This document shows, one piece after another, positions 11,073-22,926 of a DNA stretch of 64,000 nt. Source of the DNA: Paragyromitra xinjiangensis. Lineage: Eukaryota > Ascomycota > Pezizomycetes > Pezizales > Discinaceae. The notes under the pieces were generated by a model. It had not been told where the DNA came from and ran no database searches. It saw only the letters and a program-made list of their open reading frames with translations. Location: assembly GCA_038503065.1 (NCBI GenBank), contig JBCAMK010000003.1:2604001-2668000 (forward strand). The letters are read 5' to 3'. The position numbers and the translations under genes are program-made. Positions within the stretch are counted from its first letter, which is position 1, and each line of letters begins with the position of its first letter.

Positions 11073-11852
11073 TCACAAGATGACACATGAACGGGGCTTC
11101 CTCCGGCTGCCTGTCCTCGCGGCCGATTTGTCCCCCCCGCCATCGTTGACACCTGGAGCCGTGATCCTCCTAGCAGCAGCCTGTCGCTGCCTTCTCAAGA
11201 TCCTTACAACATCATAGAAAGCCCGTTCAACATTGACGCAATTCTTTGCCGAAGCCTCAACAAACTCACACCCCAATTCCCTCGCTAGAGCGTGACCCTC
11301 CTGCGTTGACACTTCCCTTTCCGTCACCCGATCGCTCTTATTCCCAACCAGCATTATAGGTACGGTATTATTAGCCGCATATCCGCCTGCTAATGCCGGA
11401 GAATGAAGCGGACTTCCTCCATAGCCTCCCAGTGATGGACCAGTTGATGATGACTCTTTGACCCGCAAGATTTGACCGTGGAATCGGGGTATCCTAGTGA
11501 ATGATGATCGTGACGAAATGCTGTAGACAAGCACAAATCCCTCACCATCCCGAATCCACTGATCCCGAAGCGCAGTATATTCCTCCTGTCCAGCGGTATC
11601 CAAAACTTCAAGCATGCAAGCAGTCCCATCTATGACTACCTGTTTCCGATACGAATCTTCAATTGTAGGGTCGTATGTTTCAACAAAGTGATTCAGACAC
11701 AACTAATAGGGAGCTGATGTCAGAAAGTCCATATTCCGCCAAGTGACAACGAGAGGATTTGCGGAACTAACTTGTATCGTTAAGGCTGTTTTTCCCACTC
11801 CTCCATCTCCAAGAACCACCAATTTGTATAGTGTCATCCGTGCCGCCGCCAT
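11073..11852 (-). CDS. ras2: RAS2/RasB-type small GTPase
   Basis: Two exons on the minus strand: 11852-11772 (27 codons) and 11702-11073, split by a 69-bp intron (donor GTTAGT, CTGAC branch site, acceptor TTAG); the protein is 236 aa. The short first exon gives the P-loop GDGGVGKT (residues 15-22). Then come the effector region YDPTIEDSYRKQ, switch II DTAGQEEYTALRDQ with the catalytic Gln at residue 66, the NKSD base-recognition motif, a SAK motif (EASAKN), a basic tail and the CaaX box CVIL for prenylation and membrane attachment. The opening MTLYKLVVLGDGGVGKTAL and the WIRDGEGFVLVYSI block are those of filamentous-fungal RAS2/RasB rather than RAS1/RasA. A Gly/Ser/Ala-rich insert of about 25 residues precedes the IMLVGNKSD strand. 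The family acts in polarity, morphogenesis and cAMP/MAPK signalling. Confidence 0.95.
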
Positions 11853-14800
11853 GTTTTATTTCCGAAGTAAAGAAACCCCAACAAGAGGGATAAAGTCCTG
11901 ATTCACTGAAAATGATCAAAAAGGAGGCGCTGTTGATTTATACTTCGATTATCGCTGCGAGTAGAAGGTACCTGAGTACTGGGTTGGAGGCGTGGCGATA
12001 CGGAAGATACCCGGTATTTTACTGCCGCAACGACGTGGCAAGCGGGAAGCTTCTTAGGCGATGGCGAACGCGAGCGAATGAGTGAACAGGGGGGCGAAGT
12101 AACTTGATTTCTGTAACAGCTGACAGCACCGGGACCAGGTCTAACGAGGTGAGATGAGAAGCAACGCGATGAAGTCCGGATATTCCAAAAAAAGTTAAGG
12201 CGTCGAGATGTGTTGTAGTTCTCGATCGCAGATGAGTTGTTCCGTTTCCGGTCCAGAACCCCTTTATAGTACCTTTTGACTGAAACACGTCAGAAAACCG
12301 GCGAAATCCACAGAAACACGTGGATAGGATAAGTGATGCCGGGATTTATGAAGCACGAACCTCGGGCAGCCGGTTATGTAGTAGTACAGAGACAACGTAG
12401 GTCGTTGTGCGTTGTGCAAAAAATAATGGCGACGATTTACCAGCCGCAACAACTTTGGCTCGTTTAAATGTGGCCTCTTCGTTTATCGGTCGAGCCTTAT
12501 TTCTCGTACTCGGTAATCTAGCTGCTTTAAATAAGAATTAGAATCGATCGATCTTGTTCATCTCCCTTATAGTAGATTCCTTTTGAATCTTTATCTCTCG
12601 TTGGCAGTGGATGATGTGAGGGTGAGAGAGGGAGGGAGAATGTATCCACAGAGCTGGATTTACCAACTTTAGATTGATTCTGTTGCGCCAACACGCGGGG
12701 AGCAGTCTCGATCGATTCAACGGCAGGTAGCACTCCAGTCCTAATATCCGGAGGAAGAGCTGAGATAAGATGTCTACGGAAGCTGGGGCTGAAGGTGTGA
12801 ACACTCTGCAAATGTCTTACGTTAGATACCAGGCTAACAGAAGAAAAAGGAAGGATCCTCCTGGAGCGAAGGGTTTCTGTATAGCATACAGCGCGATTTG
12901 TGATGGGGTATTATCGGACGAAGATTTGGTGAGTTTAAGACCGAAGAGCTCGTGAAGGGGCGAATAGAAACACCTCCAACGATGTACGTACCTTTTGATA
13001 TATCTTCTGCGTAAAGGGTCGTAAAACGTGAAGGTCTCTGTTTTTAAAGAGCAGCAAAGATGGTCAGAATAATTTTCCCTTTTCAAAATTGGTCGCGTGT
13101 CCGCAATAGATGAACAAAATGATTGGACTCGATTCGTATAGAAATGTGGAACGTTGTCAGAAACAGTAGAGACGTGGGGGGGGGGGGTATGTGTGTGTGG
13201 TATGGAGATCTTCGAAACTGTAAACCAAATCAAGAGGGATTCCTCACCGATGATATCTCAATAGATTTCCCGTCCTGGACTGGTTAACGAGGGAGAATGT
13301 TCACAGGCGAAAAAAAGGTCCCTGACAGTCGAAGCGATGGAGGAGGTAGGTTAAGGAGGGGGTTAGGTAGCGAACGGTGGGTGGGTTCCTCGCTTGCTCC
13401 AGCCGAGCCGCCCCGAACGAATTATTTTGTCTTATCCGTTGGGAAAATAGTGGGAAAAATAACCAACACCTTGGATATGGCTCACGGATAACCAAACCAA
13501 TATGGTGTCGGGACCAGCGGGCTGCTGTTGTGGTTCCACGCAGCAGCAAAAGGCGACGGAGATCCCGTTCGGACCTATGATCTTCTAGATCTCCCTCTCA
13601 GAACGAGTATTCGAAAGAAGGTATCTGGTAATTATGCCCCATCAATGTTCTCTGGTACGCGGGTTCACATCCTTACCTCGTCTTGCTTCCTCTAATAAGA
13701 CACGCGGTCGACACGTGCTCTGCACAAATTCAGAGCCACCGCAGCAACGGTGCCTGGCCTTTATCGAAGGAAGGGGAGGCTGGTCCACGAAAAAAAAAAT
13801 GCGCAAAATGATGCGAAATCTACTATCTTACGAATGAGATAATATTCGATACAGAGGTGGTGGAAATAACATCCCTGGGTCTACAAAAAGGATGATGCCT
13901 CTGCTAGTTTTTTCCGCCCAAGTATGGGCAGGCTCTCTGGATCCTGCTTCGTTTGGATTGAGTGGAGGGTGGGTTGCGGTAAGACTCAATAATTGGCTGT
14001 GGGATGGGCCCAAAATCTAAAGAAAGTCACAAGGCGGCAAATACCAAACGGTGCACAGAGATGTCGGCTCCTTGGTTTCGACAAGGAGATGAGGGTAGCG
14101 ATGATGCTAATTCTCGTGACCGACCAAGCAGTAGCAATTGGCTACTATTATCTTCTCATAGGCCCATCTCTATCTTCTCACTTATAACAAACCCATAAGT
14201 ACATGTAGTATAACCTATAGTTATAGTGCTTTTACAAAATGCAAAACGTGAGAAGCATGGGGCACGCATGAAGATGGGGATCTTTTCTCGTAACGTACAG
14301 TATTTGAAGCACTTTGCAGAAAACGGAGGAACGAAGGGAAAGAAACCATTCTAAAATATCCAGGAATAGGAAAGATTAGCGTAACCGGGGTTGGAAAAGC
14401 GGAGAGCCAAATGGCTAGCCTGAAGCCAAAAAAAAAGGCGATGCTGGCCTGGTACAAATATCAGCCAACACATCGACCAGTTCATCCAAACGAGAATCCC
14501 GATGTGTATGTATACGTTAGTATTCTTTGAGAGTAAAAGATTCTCCCATGCTGTCTTGGGTTTTCCGACAACACGAACGGTCTACGTCGATGTCTGGCAG
14601 TAAGTACTTGACCGAAAATAAGAATCAATGGATGTCACCACGAGAAATCTCTAGCCCAACCGAAGAAGCCCCTTGCGTATGCACAGTTGTAAAGTAGCTG
14701 ATACTGAAAAGAGAAAGAGCAGTGTGATAGATCCCATCGCTCCACCAACTTAGGCTTACATTATCTCACCGTGGACCGTTTATAGCATTTTAATTCCCTG

Positions 14801-17800
14801 GTTTGAGCATTAGCCCGAAAAGGAATATTCCTTTTCCCTGTGTACCATGTCTACCAATCTGCTTCCTTTAGATCTTGAATATCTGCCTGATATGGTCTCA
14901 TATTGATATAGCTTAATTTTATTATAAATCCACTCTGTAGATAAGTAATGGGACAGCTAGCTGGTTGTCTCACCCGGAACTTTTTATTTTCGACGATCAT
15001 CTGGATCACCCTGTCAAGGATGCTTATGTACCGACTTATGGGCCCCAAGGTGGTCTGTGTTTGTAGTGGAACAGCGCAGCATATTGGCTGCGTGTTATCC
15101 TCGTACCTTTACATATGCAAACAGATGCAATCGTAGGGGTAGTTTAGTGGAATGTTTCAAGCCTACAGATAACCTGAAGGTGGTGTTGCATTCCCCGCAT
15201 GTATGTGTAATCACGTGTATTTATAACTAAAGAAAACCCCGCGTAAATTCATTCGGCAGTGTGGACCCATCATTTACAAAACTTTGCTTTAAGGTTCGTG
15301 ATCACCTCTGCTAAAAAAAAACCTCTAGAAAACTGATATCTACTTATGCTAGTTGCTCCCAAAGCGACAAGCTGATTTACAGCCACCCTGCTTGCACGGT
15401 AATTCCTATCGATCGCAATGTCTTTCTTTTATATCGGCCTTGAATGCCTAGCCGAATATACCATGCCATTACCGTGGGCCGCCTTCGGGGTGCCATGCAT
15501 GCGCATTCGCAGGGAAGCACGGTAAGTTGAATTTGGGTGTTGCTGCAGGCTTGATATTTAACTGGCCTTCTAAACTCTCAAGTGACTTGCCCTGTGCAGC
15601 GCGGCAACAATTCCATGTACCGCTCCACTTGGGAAGCACCCGAGGCCCAGGCATAATGTCATGTTGGCGTATACTATTGATTTACCAGAGTAGAGCGAAA
15701 GTAGAAAATCGTATCAAAGCGTGCTGTTCTTTTCCTTTTTGACTCTCTCAGCCTTAAGAAGCCCCACGTGGGATAATATGGGCCGCAACTTGGTAACCTT
15801 ATCTGTCGCTAAGTGGTCAGTCATTCCGTCAACTGCAGTACTGAAATTACTAATCCCAAGTGTACACATGATGGGTTTTCCCGGAGGTCGTCTGCGAAGG
15901 ATTATTGTGGGATCGAACGAATGCCAGCGTCAGAGCTCCACAAAGGTCATAATCATAAATACAATCTACGCTACGTATACTATGACGTAACGGTGCTTCC
16001 ACATTTAAGTATAAAAGTAAATTGAGATATGTCGGTGCTGGATAGAAATATAGCGATTTTTGACGGCTGAGACCACCGAGCTGAGATTTTGTACTGGTAC
16101 AGCTCGATTGGTGATCTACTGACGGGAAAACTAAATCGGGCCCAGGCCGACAATTTAGCATGTGGCGAACGGAACCCAAATCTACTAGCCTACCTTACAT
16201 GCACGACTTAGCATACATAATACGAGTCTAAAGAGCCCTCTGCTACGAGATTGGTTTGTAAACCAGCCCTTGCAGGTGGAGAGTAGCCATAAATTCACAT
16301 CCTGGAATGGTATATATGCTAACCTACGGTTTTTATTGCTCTACTTAATTTCGGGCTGTTGGGGTGATTGAGAGAATAAGTGCATGTCATTCGATCCAGT
16401 AAAACTACACCAGTCTGAGATTTAATTATTGATGAATCATCAGTAGCCTAGTGAATCGCAAAGTTAGCCCGTTTCCTTTCGAATTTCGTCGAAATGCTTC
16501 AGTTAGTAATATTAAACTTTAATATGATACATATCCTTCGTAATTCATGAACCGCGCGCTGGAAGACATACATGTATATATACTGACACATAAAAGTGTT
16601 AAAAATATATAGTAAAAGCACATCCACTTTCGAGCCTTCTGGGGAAGCTCACTTTCAAACTTTCCTGTGTAGCCAGGGTAAATAGGGAAAGGTGTGATGG
16701 TGGCTGAAATTTGACTCATTGCGTCCGGATCTCTTAAGGTTCGGCTATAGCTAGAAATTCCCGTTGACCCCACCCCGCCAATGCGAGTTTTTTTTTAGGG
16801 AAATAACGATTGTATTTCACTTTAGTATATACGCGGCAAAAACCGAGCATTATCTGCCCAAAATTGCCAAACCAATCATGCTGACAAAATGACGAAGGGA
16901 GTACCCGCGATCGACCTTCCTAGGATCGGAGACCTGAGCTAGTTGAGGTATAAAGCCCGCCAATGATCCATCCCAGACCAAAATAGAGAGTATGAGGATA
17001 GCCCACGGAAAAAGAAAGCAGAAAGAAAGAACTCTTGAATTAGGTGTATAACTAATGTTTACATTAATCGCAAGAAATTCCAGTTTTAAAGATTAGGTGG
17101 GGCTGGGTACGTACCGTGTTGGACATGGCGTACTCATGTATACAGATATTAGCATAGAGCGAGGTCTGTCGGGTTGATCACACCTTATAATTAGGTTTGT
17201 ACTCGAAATTTCAATACCTAGCCTTAGATCTAGTATGTACATCAGAATTCGTGGCTGATGTTGGTTTGGAATTGGGTCTGGCAGAATCTTTTGTGATAGC
17301 TATAGGGGGGTACCGGTAAAGAAAATAATGATCACAACCATCTTCTGTCCGTGCACTTATGATCGATGTATGCTAGGTAAAAAAGCTTGAGCTTTGAGCA
17401 ACTCATACCATAAGACAGAGAACTAATTCATTCACTGATGTAGACGGGTATCAGTATTCAAGTACTGTCGCCTCCAGCCCCATCACTTTTATGCCTTGGG
17501 TGACATGTTGTTGCCTCGTCCACTATCACAGTGCACCGACCCTGCAGTCCGCCACGATCTGCCCATAGCTTTCGAAATTCCCTCATCTCAAACACGTTAA
17601 ACTTTAGGCCAGGGGCACAAGTGTGGATAATGCGGCGAATGGAGAGCTAGAGGCGATCGGAGGAAACGAATCGACTAATCGGACGCCGATAAGTACACCA
17701 GTTTATATAGCAACAGAATACGTTCCATCTTTAGAGAGCGTAACCGGCCTTTAACCTCTCTATGATAGACTAAACAGTTGATGCGCTTGTTACCACGGTA

Positions 17801-19780
17801 TGTAACCAAAGCCCCTGTTGCATAAACAAACATAGCTATTGCCCTAGATTTCCTGGTAAGTTAGCAACTACGCTATTGCGGTTGCATGTCGGCAATTTTA
17901 GGGCCTGAGGCGTCACATTATTGCAGGATTATACCATGTCAAGGTAATTGGTTGATGATGAACTAGCTAGTAGGCCCCAGCTATTTTATGCGGTGTCAAC
18001 GTGGTAATGCCTGCAGATATAAAGTGGTCAATAGTTACTGGAACTTTTTTCTTCCCTTCCAAAAATTTTCGGCTGGCTATAGACGTAAATAGGCAGATAT
18101 ATGAAACACCCACGTGTATGTCGAAGCAAAGATCGACGGCGCATTGTGAAGCGAGCTATTTGGGCAAGGCCCCTATTCGCAGGGAAGAACAAAGTGGCTT
18201 TTTCGAGTACTAGCTATAACAGATTCCAACCGTCGATGGTTGAAGCCAAGCGACCGTGTTCGAAAAACCTATAGTCTAAGAAGAAGAATGGCGGCGATAA
18301 AAACACGTAATGGGTATTTCCAGGGCACTGTTTGGGCAATTGGTCTGTGGTAAACAAGTAAGGAAAACCACTGTTTATCTGCGCTACATCCCATACCGCA
18401 AGTTATAGGTGGACAATGGCGACTAGTATCTATGAAGTGATTGGTGAATGTGATTAGCATATGAGCAGAAAAAGTTTAGAACGGCAAAAATTAATTCCAG
18501 TGGGGAATTGGCATAGCCATGGGCACGTCAGATTAGCTCTCGAACTTCATAACCGAAGATAATTAAGGCTGGTTCAGACTCCTACAAGCAACCCTCTTCA
18601 TTCTATGAACTTTATCAAAACCATACAACAGGTTACACCTTAGGTTGCGGGTAAACCACAGTTGCCGATGTCAACTAGCTATAGGTAGGGGGTTGTAGTA
18701 GAAGCCGTTTTGATTTCGTCATACGTGGGAAGTGGAGTTTGGAAAGCATGGTTTACCTTGTGAGCAACTATGCGATAACTGGAAAAATATCGTTAATCTT
18801 CGAACTGTAGGCTCGCTGGTCTCTCAGAATTCTCAGAGATATCAAAAACAGGCCACCTAAGTAACCAAGAACTCAATGAAAGTTGAAATCAAGATTGTAG
18901 TCGCACGATTGGGGAGTGGAGGATATGAGGGGAGAAGGTGTGGCAATTCTGTCGTGAGTTCCAAAGGGCTATTATCTTGGCATTATTAATGCGGACTAAA
19001 CGGGAACAGTTCCGTATTGACTACCTAGCACCACACATCTTGCCTAGTGGGCTGTTCCACACCCTCCGAGCGTTATTTGGTTGTGGGGAATGGTAAAAGA
19101 GTCTTGATAATCTTTTTGCGAATGCTACCTGCTGTGGCTTGTAACGAGTACGACCGCTCACGAAGATGGTTAAAGGTCATAATATTGGACAATTGAGTAG
19201 AAGGACGCCGGGTCGTGTAGCTGTGTGTCACAGTGTCAGTATACCAGTAGCTGCAGCATCTTAGTTCTTCGCTTCTAACATGATGCATCGGGTTACTGAT
19301 AGTTCTTATGTACCTCTAGGCCTGCATTACACTTCTGAGGGGTTCGAATAGCTTTTCTCACTGTATGGGTTGGTGATTAATATTGTATATGTATGGTGTG
19401 GACTCTAGCTTGGCCCACGGTTAGCGGTTCCATGGTTCCTTCCAAAGCTGTTTTTGATATATCTACGATTAATATGCAATATTAGTTTGTATGACTTTAC
19501 TGTAAGTGTAATTACCGAGATGCTGTGATATGTCGATAATAGATATAGGCCGGCCGGGTACTAATTGCTTTGCAAACTTTCCGTAGGTATTGTAACCCAG
19601 GTAGACGGTTTTGGCTTGAGTCAAATTTTTGATATTATCCCTGTTATAAATACTTTAGATGGGAAAGATATCGGCCTTCTGATCATGTGCCTTAGGCATA
19701 AATATCTTGATTCTTTCCCAAGCCCTGCTCGGTGACAACAACTTTCAAACCGACGACACCTCCTTCCGCGATGACGAGCA
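11853..19780. other. Gene desert (about 7.9 kb)
   Basis: 11853-12300 should hold the promoter and 5' UTR of the RAS2 gene. At 12770-12928 a plus-strand ATG frame runs into a canonical GTGAGT donor, but no partner exon could be found. 13171-13199 has a run of ten G followed by GTGTGTGTG-like sequence. From 13.6 to 19.6 kb all frames are short and without protein-like composition; no TE coding domain, rRNA or convincing tRNA was seen. Confidence 0.6.
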
Positions 19781-20050
19781 TCAGTCCCCAGAAACAGACC
19801 CGGCGTCTTTTTCACGTACTTCTAAAGGCTTGAAAAGTTCCCAAGCATGTTTAGTGAGCTCAATGACGCAACCAGCCAAGCCCAAGAACCCCCCGGTCAA
19901 AAAAAGAGCCTTCAGCGCTGGTTCTTCCTTCCGATTGACCCCGTGGTCGACTATCAAAGCAAAGAATAAGGTGCCGATAAGGAGGGTGATAATGAATATG
20001 AGCTTGACGAATCTCGCGGGTATGATGTTGGGGAGCCTAGAGATGGACAT
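19781..20050 (-). CDS. Small two-helix membrane protein, hypothetical
   Basis: An 89-residue frame on the minus strand starting at ATG 20050. It has a basic N-terminus, a first hydrophobic segment (about residues 16-34, VKLIFIITLLIGTLFFALIV), a short loop (DHGVNRKEEP) and a second hydrophobic segment (about 45-63), then a soluble tail. Support for a real gene is a well-formed candidate 5'-UTR intron just upstream (20138-20083, 56 bp, donor GTAAGT, acceptor TTGTAG). The protein was not recognised. It is probably a small ER, Golgi or vacuolar membrane protein, which is inference. The antisense 117-codon frame over the same place has poorer composition. Confidence 0.6.
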   Translation of the reverse strand: MSISRLPNIIPARFVKLIFIITLLIGTLFFALIVDHGVNRKEEPALKALFLTGGFLGLAGCVIELTKHAWELFKPLEVREKDAGSVSGD

Positions 20051-20082
20051 CTGTTGTTGACGAAGGGGTGATTGACGAATTC

Positions 20083-20138
20083 CTACAAGGGTTAATGGGT
20101 TATAATTAGGTTGTGTAATGGGTCCTGTTGGGACTTAC
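20083..20138 (-). other. Putative 5'-UTR intron of the small membrane protein gene
   Basis: Reading the minus strand, GTAAGT at 20138 is followed by an ATTAACCC branch-like motif and TTGTAG ending at 20083. The length of 56 bp matches the other introns in the window. It lies 33 bp upstream of the start codon. Confidence 0.5.
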
Positions 20139-21218
20139 GCCAGAGCGGTGATTTAAAAGATAATGCGTGCTTTTAAAACTTCGGTCTTTAGTGAATATTT
20201 CTCCACTCCCGGGCCCGAGAAGCAAGCTAATTGTGTAAAAGAACGAGATAATTGATGTGCTGTCAATTTGCTTTTATATCACAGTTCTCCTACCAGTGCT
20301 GCGCCCCTCGGAGATTTATTTTAACAGGGTTTACGTGTAACCACGCTAGCGGTTAACTTTAGCGATCAAGGCACAGAAGTAAAGCAAAACAGGAATCTAA
20401 TCTTGGATCAGGTTGTTGCTTAGATGGCATAAATTTTCTTCTGGAGACGGCTGACGAGACATTCCTATACGTTGCTTGTTCTCATGCCAAGATTTAGCGC
20501 CAGCACTGATATTCTTCTATCCCAGTCTAGACTTGGCCTTAAAGAATAACTTTTGCCTGATGAACTCACTAATCCTCAGGGTTCTCGGGCTCATATGTGT
20601 AATTAACAGCGTATTTCTACCTAGTAACATCGTTGTCTTCCTCGAATTTGTAGGGTCGAAACTCGGATTCTTGTGATTCTTTCATCTTCATAGCGTTTCT
20701 ATATATATAGCGAATTTTTACTAGTCCGTGGAGTTTTTTGGTTGGTATTTATTCACTTTTCTCGGTTGGGTCCACGCGTTAACGTTGGAGGGAGATCTAC
20801 TACCTCGGGGTTTTACTAGAAACTGGGGCAGGTGAAAATCTCCATTCTATAGGCCGTGAAGGTGTCCGATAGCTCTCCTGGAATTCTTTGTAGAGTAGTT
20901 GGTAGGGTAAAGCCTATTAAAGCGCAGTATGGCATGCGTGTGTACACCGAGTGACCATTTGTGATTAGATTCGATCACGAGTTTCCCCAGCTAATTTCTG
21001 GGTAAATCATCTCCAAAAACTATATAGAAAGTGATCATGAAAGCTTTGGTTTAAGGATGATGTAAAAGGTTGAAAATCAACGTACACTGTACATCTAAGC
21101 CTATAATTGTAGATGGGACTTTCTGATGGAAAGGGAGACAAGAACTCCGGCTTAAAAAAGTAGTCTAATAGAACTTCTTGGGCCTCTGTGTGCTGTTTTA
21201 CTACATTATGGTACAAGC

Positions 21219-21665
21219 GCATTGTGTAAACAGCAATGACACGGATTAACTGTGTAAACTGGTCCTATGGCAGGCACACAAGGTAGCACACTGTTAGTGA
21301 GATACTCACACATCAAATATGTGTTTTCTAATGCAGCTAGATGAATATGTGTGAAAACTGTACACTTTACACACCTTCATAGTGTGACACTGACCATAAT
21401 AAAAAAAGATTACTATGGCGGAGGGTTGAACCTCTGGTGGATTAATAAGAATCTGCAAGTACAAACCGCTAGGCCATCAAGAAAACTGATAAGATTGTAT
21501 CTTTTAATATAATCTTAACAGTATCTTGCTGAGTGATCTGTTAATAAGTTCCAACTTCACACAATAAAGTTGTGTACTATATTTCTCAACGACTTAACTT
21601 ACACATAATAGTTGTGTAAAGTGGTAGCAGCTTAAGGTGCTACACAGAATGCCAGTGTAGCTGTA
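21219..21665. mobile_element. Possible non-autonomous element remnant with TGTGTAA subterminal motifs
   Basis: Copies of TGTGTAA or its complement TTACACA cluster here (near 21224, 21251, 21367, 21600 and 21613), in opposite orientations at the two sides. The related motifs AAGGTAGCACACTG (near 21280) and AAGGTGCTACACAG (near 21636) also sit near the two ends. The centre holds a tRNA-like box A/box B pair. Repeated subterminal motifs resemble those of some MITEs. No clean terminal inverted repeat or target-site duplication was found, so the call and the ends are tentative. Confidence 0.3.
21414..21480 (-). other. tRNA-like pol III promoter pair (decayed tRNA or SINE head)
   Basis: On the minus strand TGGCCTAGCGG (21476-21466) matches the box A consensus TRGCNNARYGG. 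GGTTCAACCC (21432-21423) matches box B, about 33 bases further on, which is normal tRNA spacing. The acceptor stem does not pair and the T stem has mismatches, so this is not a functional tRNA; it is either a pseudogene or the head of a tRNA-derived SINE. Confidence 0.4.
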
Positions 21666-22313
21666 CTTTGACAGTTGGATTTTCAATTATTTGACTGACA
21701 CAACTAGGGAGCTATTCACCCCATGAATTTGTATTTCTTAACACATATCCCACCCGCCATATATACCATAGTGACTAGCCAGCATGCAAGAGACTACAGA
21801 AATCTAAAAGGCGACGTCCAGACCTATTCGGAGTTTGAGGGAGTATCTGTACCCGTTCTACAGGATGCTATTTAATCTAATTTTAGTTTGGTAGATGTAC
21901 ATTACGGTCGCACATCTTGTTATCCCGTACCACGCGCAGTATACCGAATCTCTTGTTGCCCCATGCAAAATCCTCTGACTGGAGCACTTTTTCTACTGTA
22001 AAAGTAAATTTATTATATATATACATATCCGTTTCCTTGTAATCCCTTGATATCCCGTACGAGATTTGCCATCTGGTGTATATATATAATAAGGCGCTGC
22101 TGTATTCCAACGAGCTTATTTTCATGTGGATGATCGATCGTGTTATATTATGCTCTTGGCAGTATACTAGCAGGTTCTCACAGAGTTCTCAATCTTGGCA
22201 TTGTTAGTGCGGGTCCTACGGGCCGCGGCCCGACACTACACGAATGCAGTTTAACTCCGAGGGTATCTCGCGGCAAGTACGACTAGCGGTTGTTGGCAAT
22301 CCTTCTCTGCACA

Positions 22314-22322
22314 TATAAATAT
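22314..22322 (+). promoter_or_regulatory. TATA box of the UPF0303 gene
   Basis: TATAAATAT lies 54 bp upstream of the ATG at 22376, in an otherwise balanced sequence. The spacing fits a core promoter with a short leader. Confidence 0.45.
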
Positions 22323-22375
22323 CTGCACGTTCATTGTCAAAGTGTGTTCATCGACTCTCGAAGATTCATCCCACA

Positions 22376-22926
22376 ATGGCTACCGTTAGTTTTTAACGTT
22401 ACCCCTTAGTCGAAATGTATTTCTGTGGATCCGTTGCGCTAATATTAAAATACAGCTCAAGGAACTTGAGCTCCAGGAAGCTGAGCTCCAGTTTCCTTCC
22501 TTCAGCGCAGATACCGCTTGGGACCTCGGCCTTATCTGTCGCAAACTAGCTTTGCAATACCAGAAAGCTGTCGTTATTCAAATTACCTTATCGAATTCGA
22601 ATCAGCTCCTCTTTCATACCTGCTCTCGTCCTGGAACAACTCCGGACAACGCTTTCTGGGTGAAGAGAAAGCAAGCAACGGTGCTCCGTTTTGGTTGCTC
22701 ATCGTTGTATATGAAAATGAAATTCGACCCGAGTGCCACCAAATTTAGCGATAAATTCGCCTTGAAAGATGAAGACTACGCCGCGAACGGTGGAGGGTTT
22801 CCAATTAGGGTGAAAGGCGTCGAAGGAGTCGTAGGTGTGATTGTTGTTAGTGGGTTGCGTCAGGAGGAGGACCATCAATTGGCTGTTGACGGGATACGTG
22901 AGTACTTGAACGGCCTAAAGGTATAG
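22376..22926 (+). CDS. UPF0303 / DUF336 (haem-degrading-like) family protein
   Basis: Two exons, 22376-22384 (codons for Met-Ala-Thr only) and 22456-22926, with a 71-bp intron (GTTAGT to TACAG); 159 aa. The tiny first exon was chosen because the ATG sits just before a good donor and the frame of exon 2 is open exactly to the acceptor. Family signatures are PDNAFWVKRKQATVLRFG, the YAANGGGFPIRV block and VSGLRQEEDHQLAV, which match the YBR137W/UPF0303 group with its Gly-rich core. Yeast YBR137W is a decameric cytosolic protein tied to the tail-anchored-protein (GET) machinery; bacterial relatives of the fold bind haem. Exact function here is unknown. The protein ends at the usual family length. 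Confidence 0.88.

Larger units (their letters stand above)
20139..22375. other. Intergenic; holds an element-like patch at 21.2-21.7 kb
   Basis: No supported gene. The features seen are the TGTGTAA-rich patch with a tRNA-like core (entries below) and a TATA box close to the downstream UPF0303 gene. Confidence 0.5.

Noticed and set aside
13171..13199. Run of G followed by GT repeats as a possible structured or regulatory element
   Set aside because: A single G run cannot form an intramolecular quadruplex, and the GT stretch is very short; treated as simple sequence.
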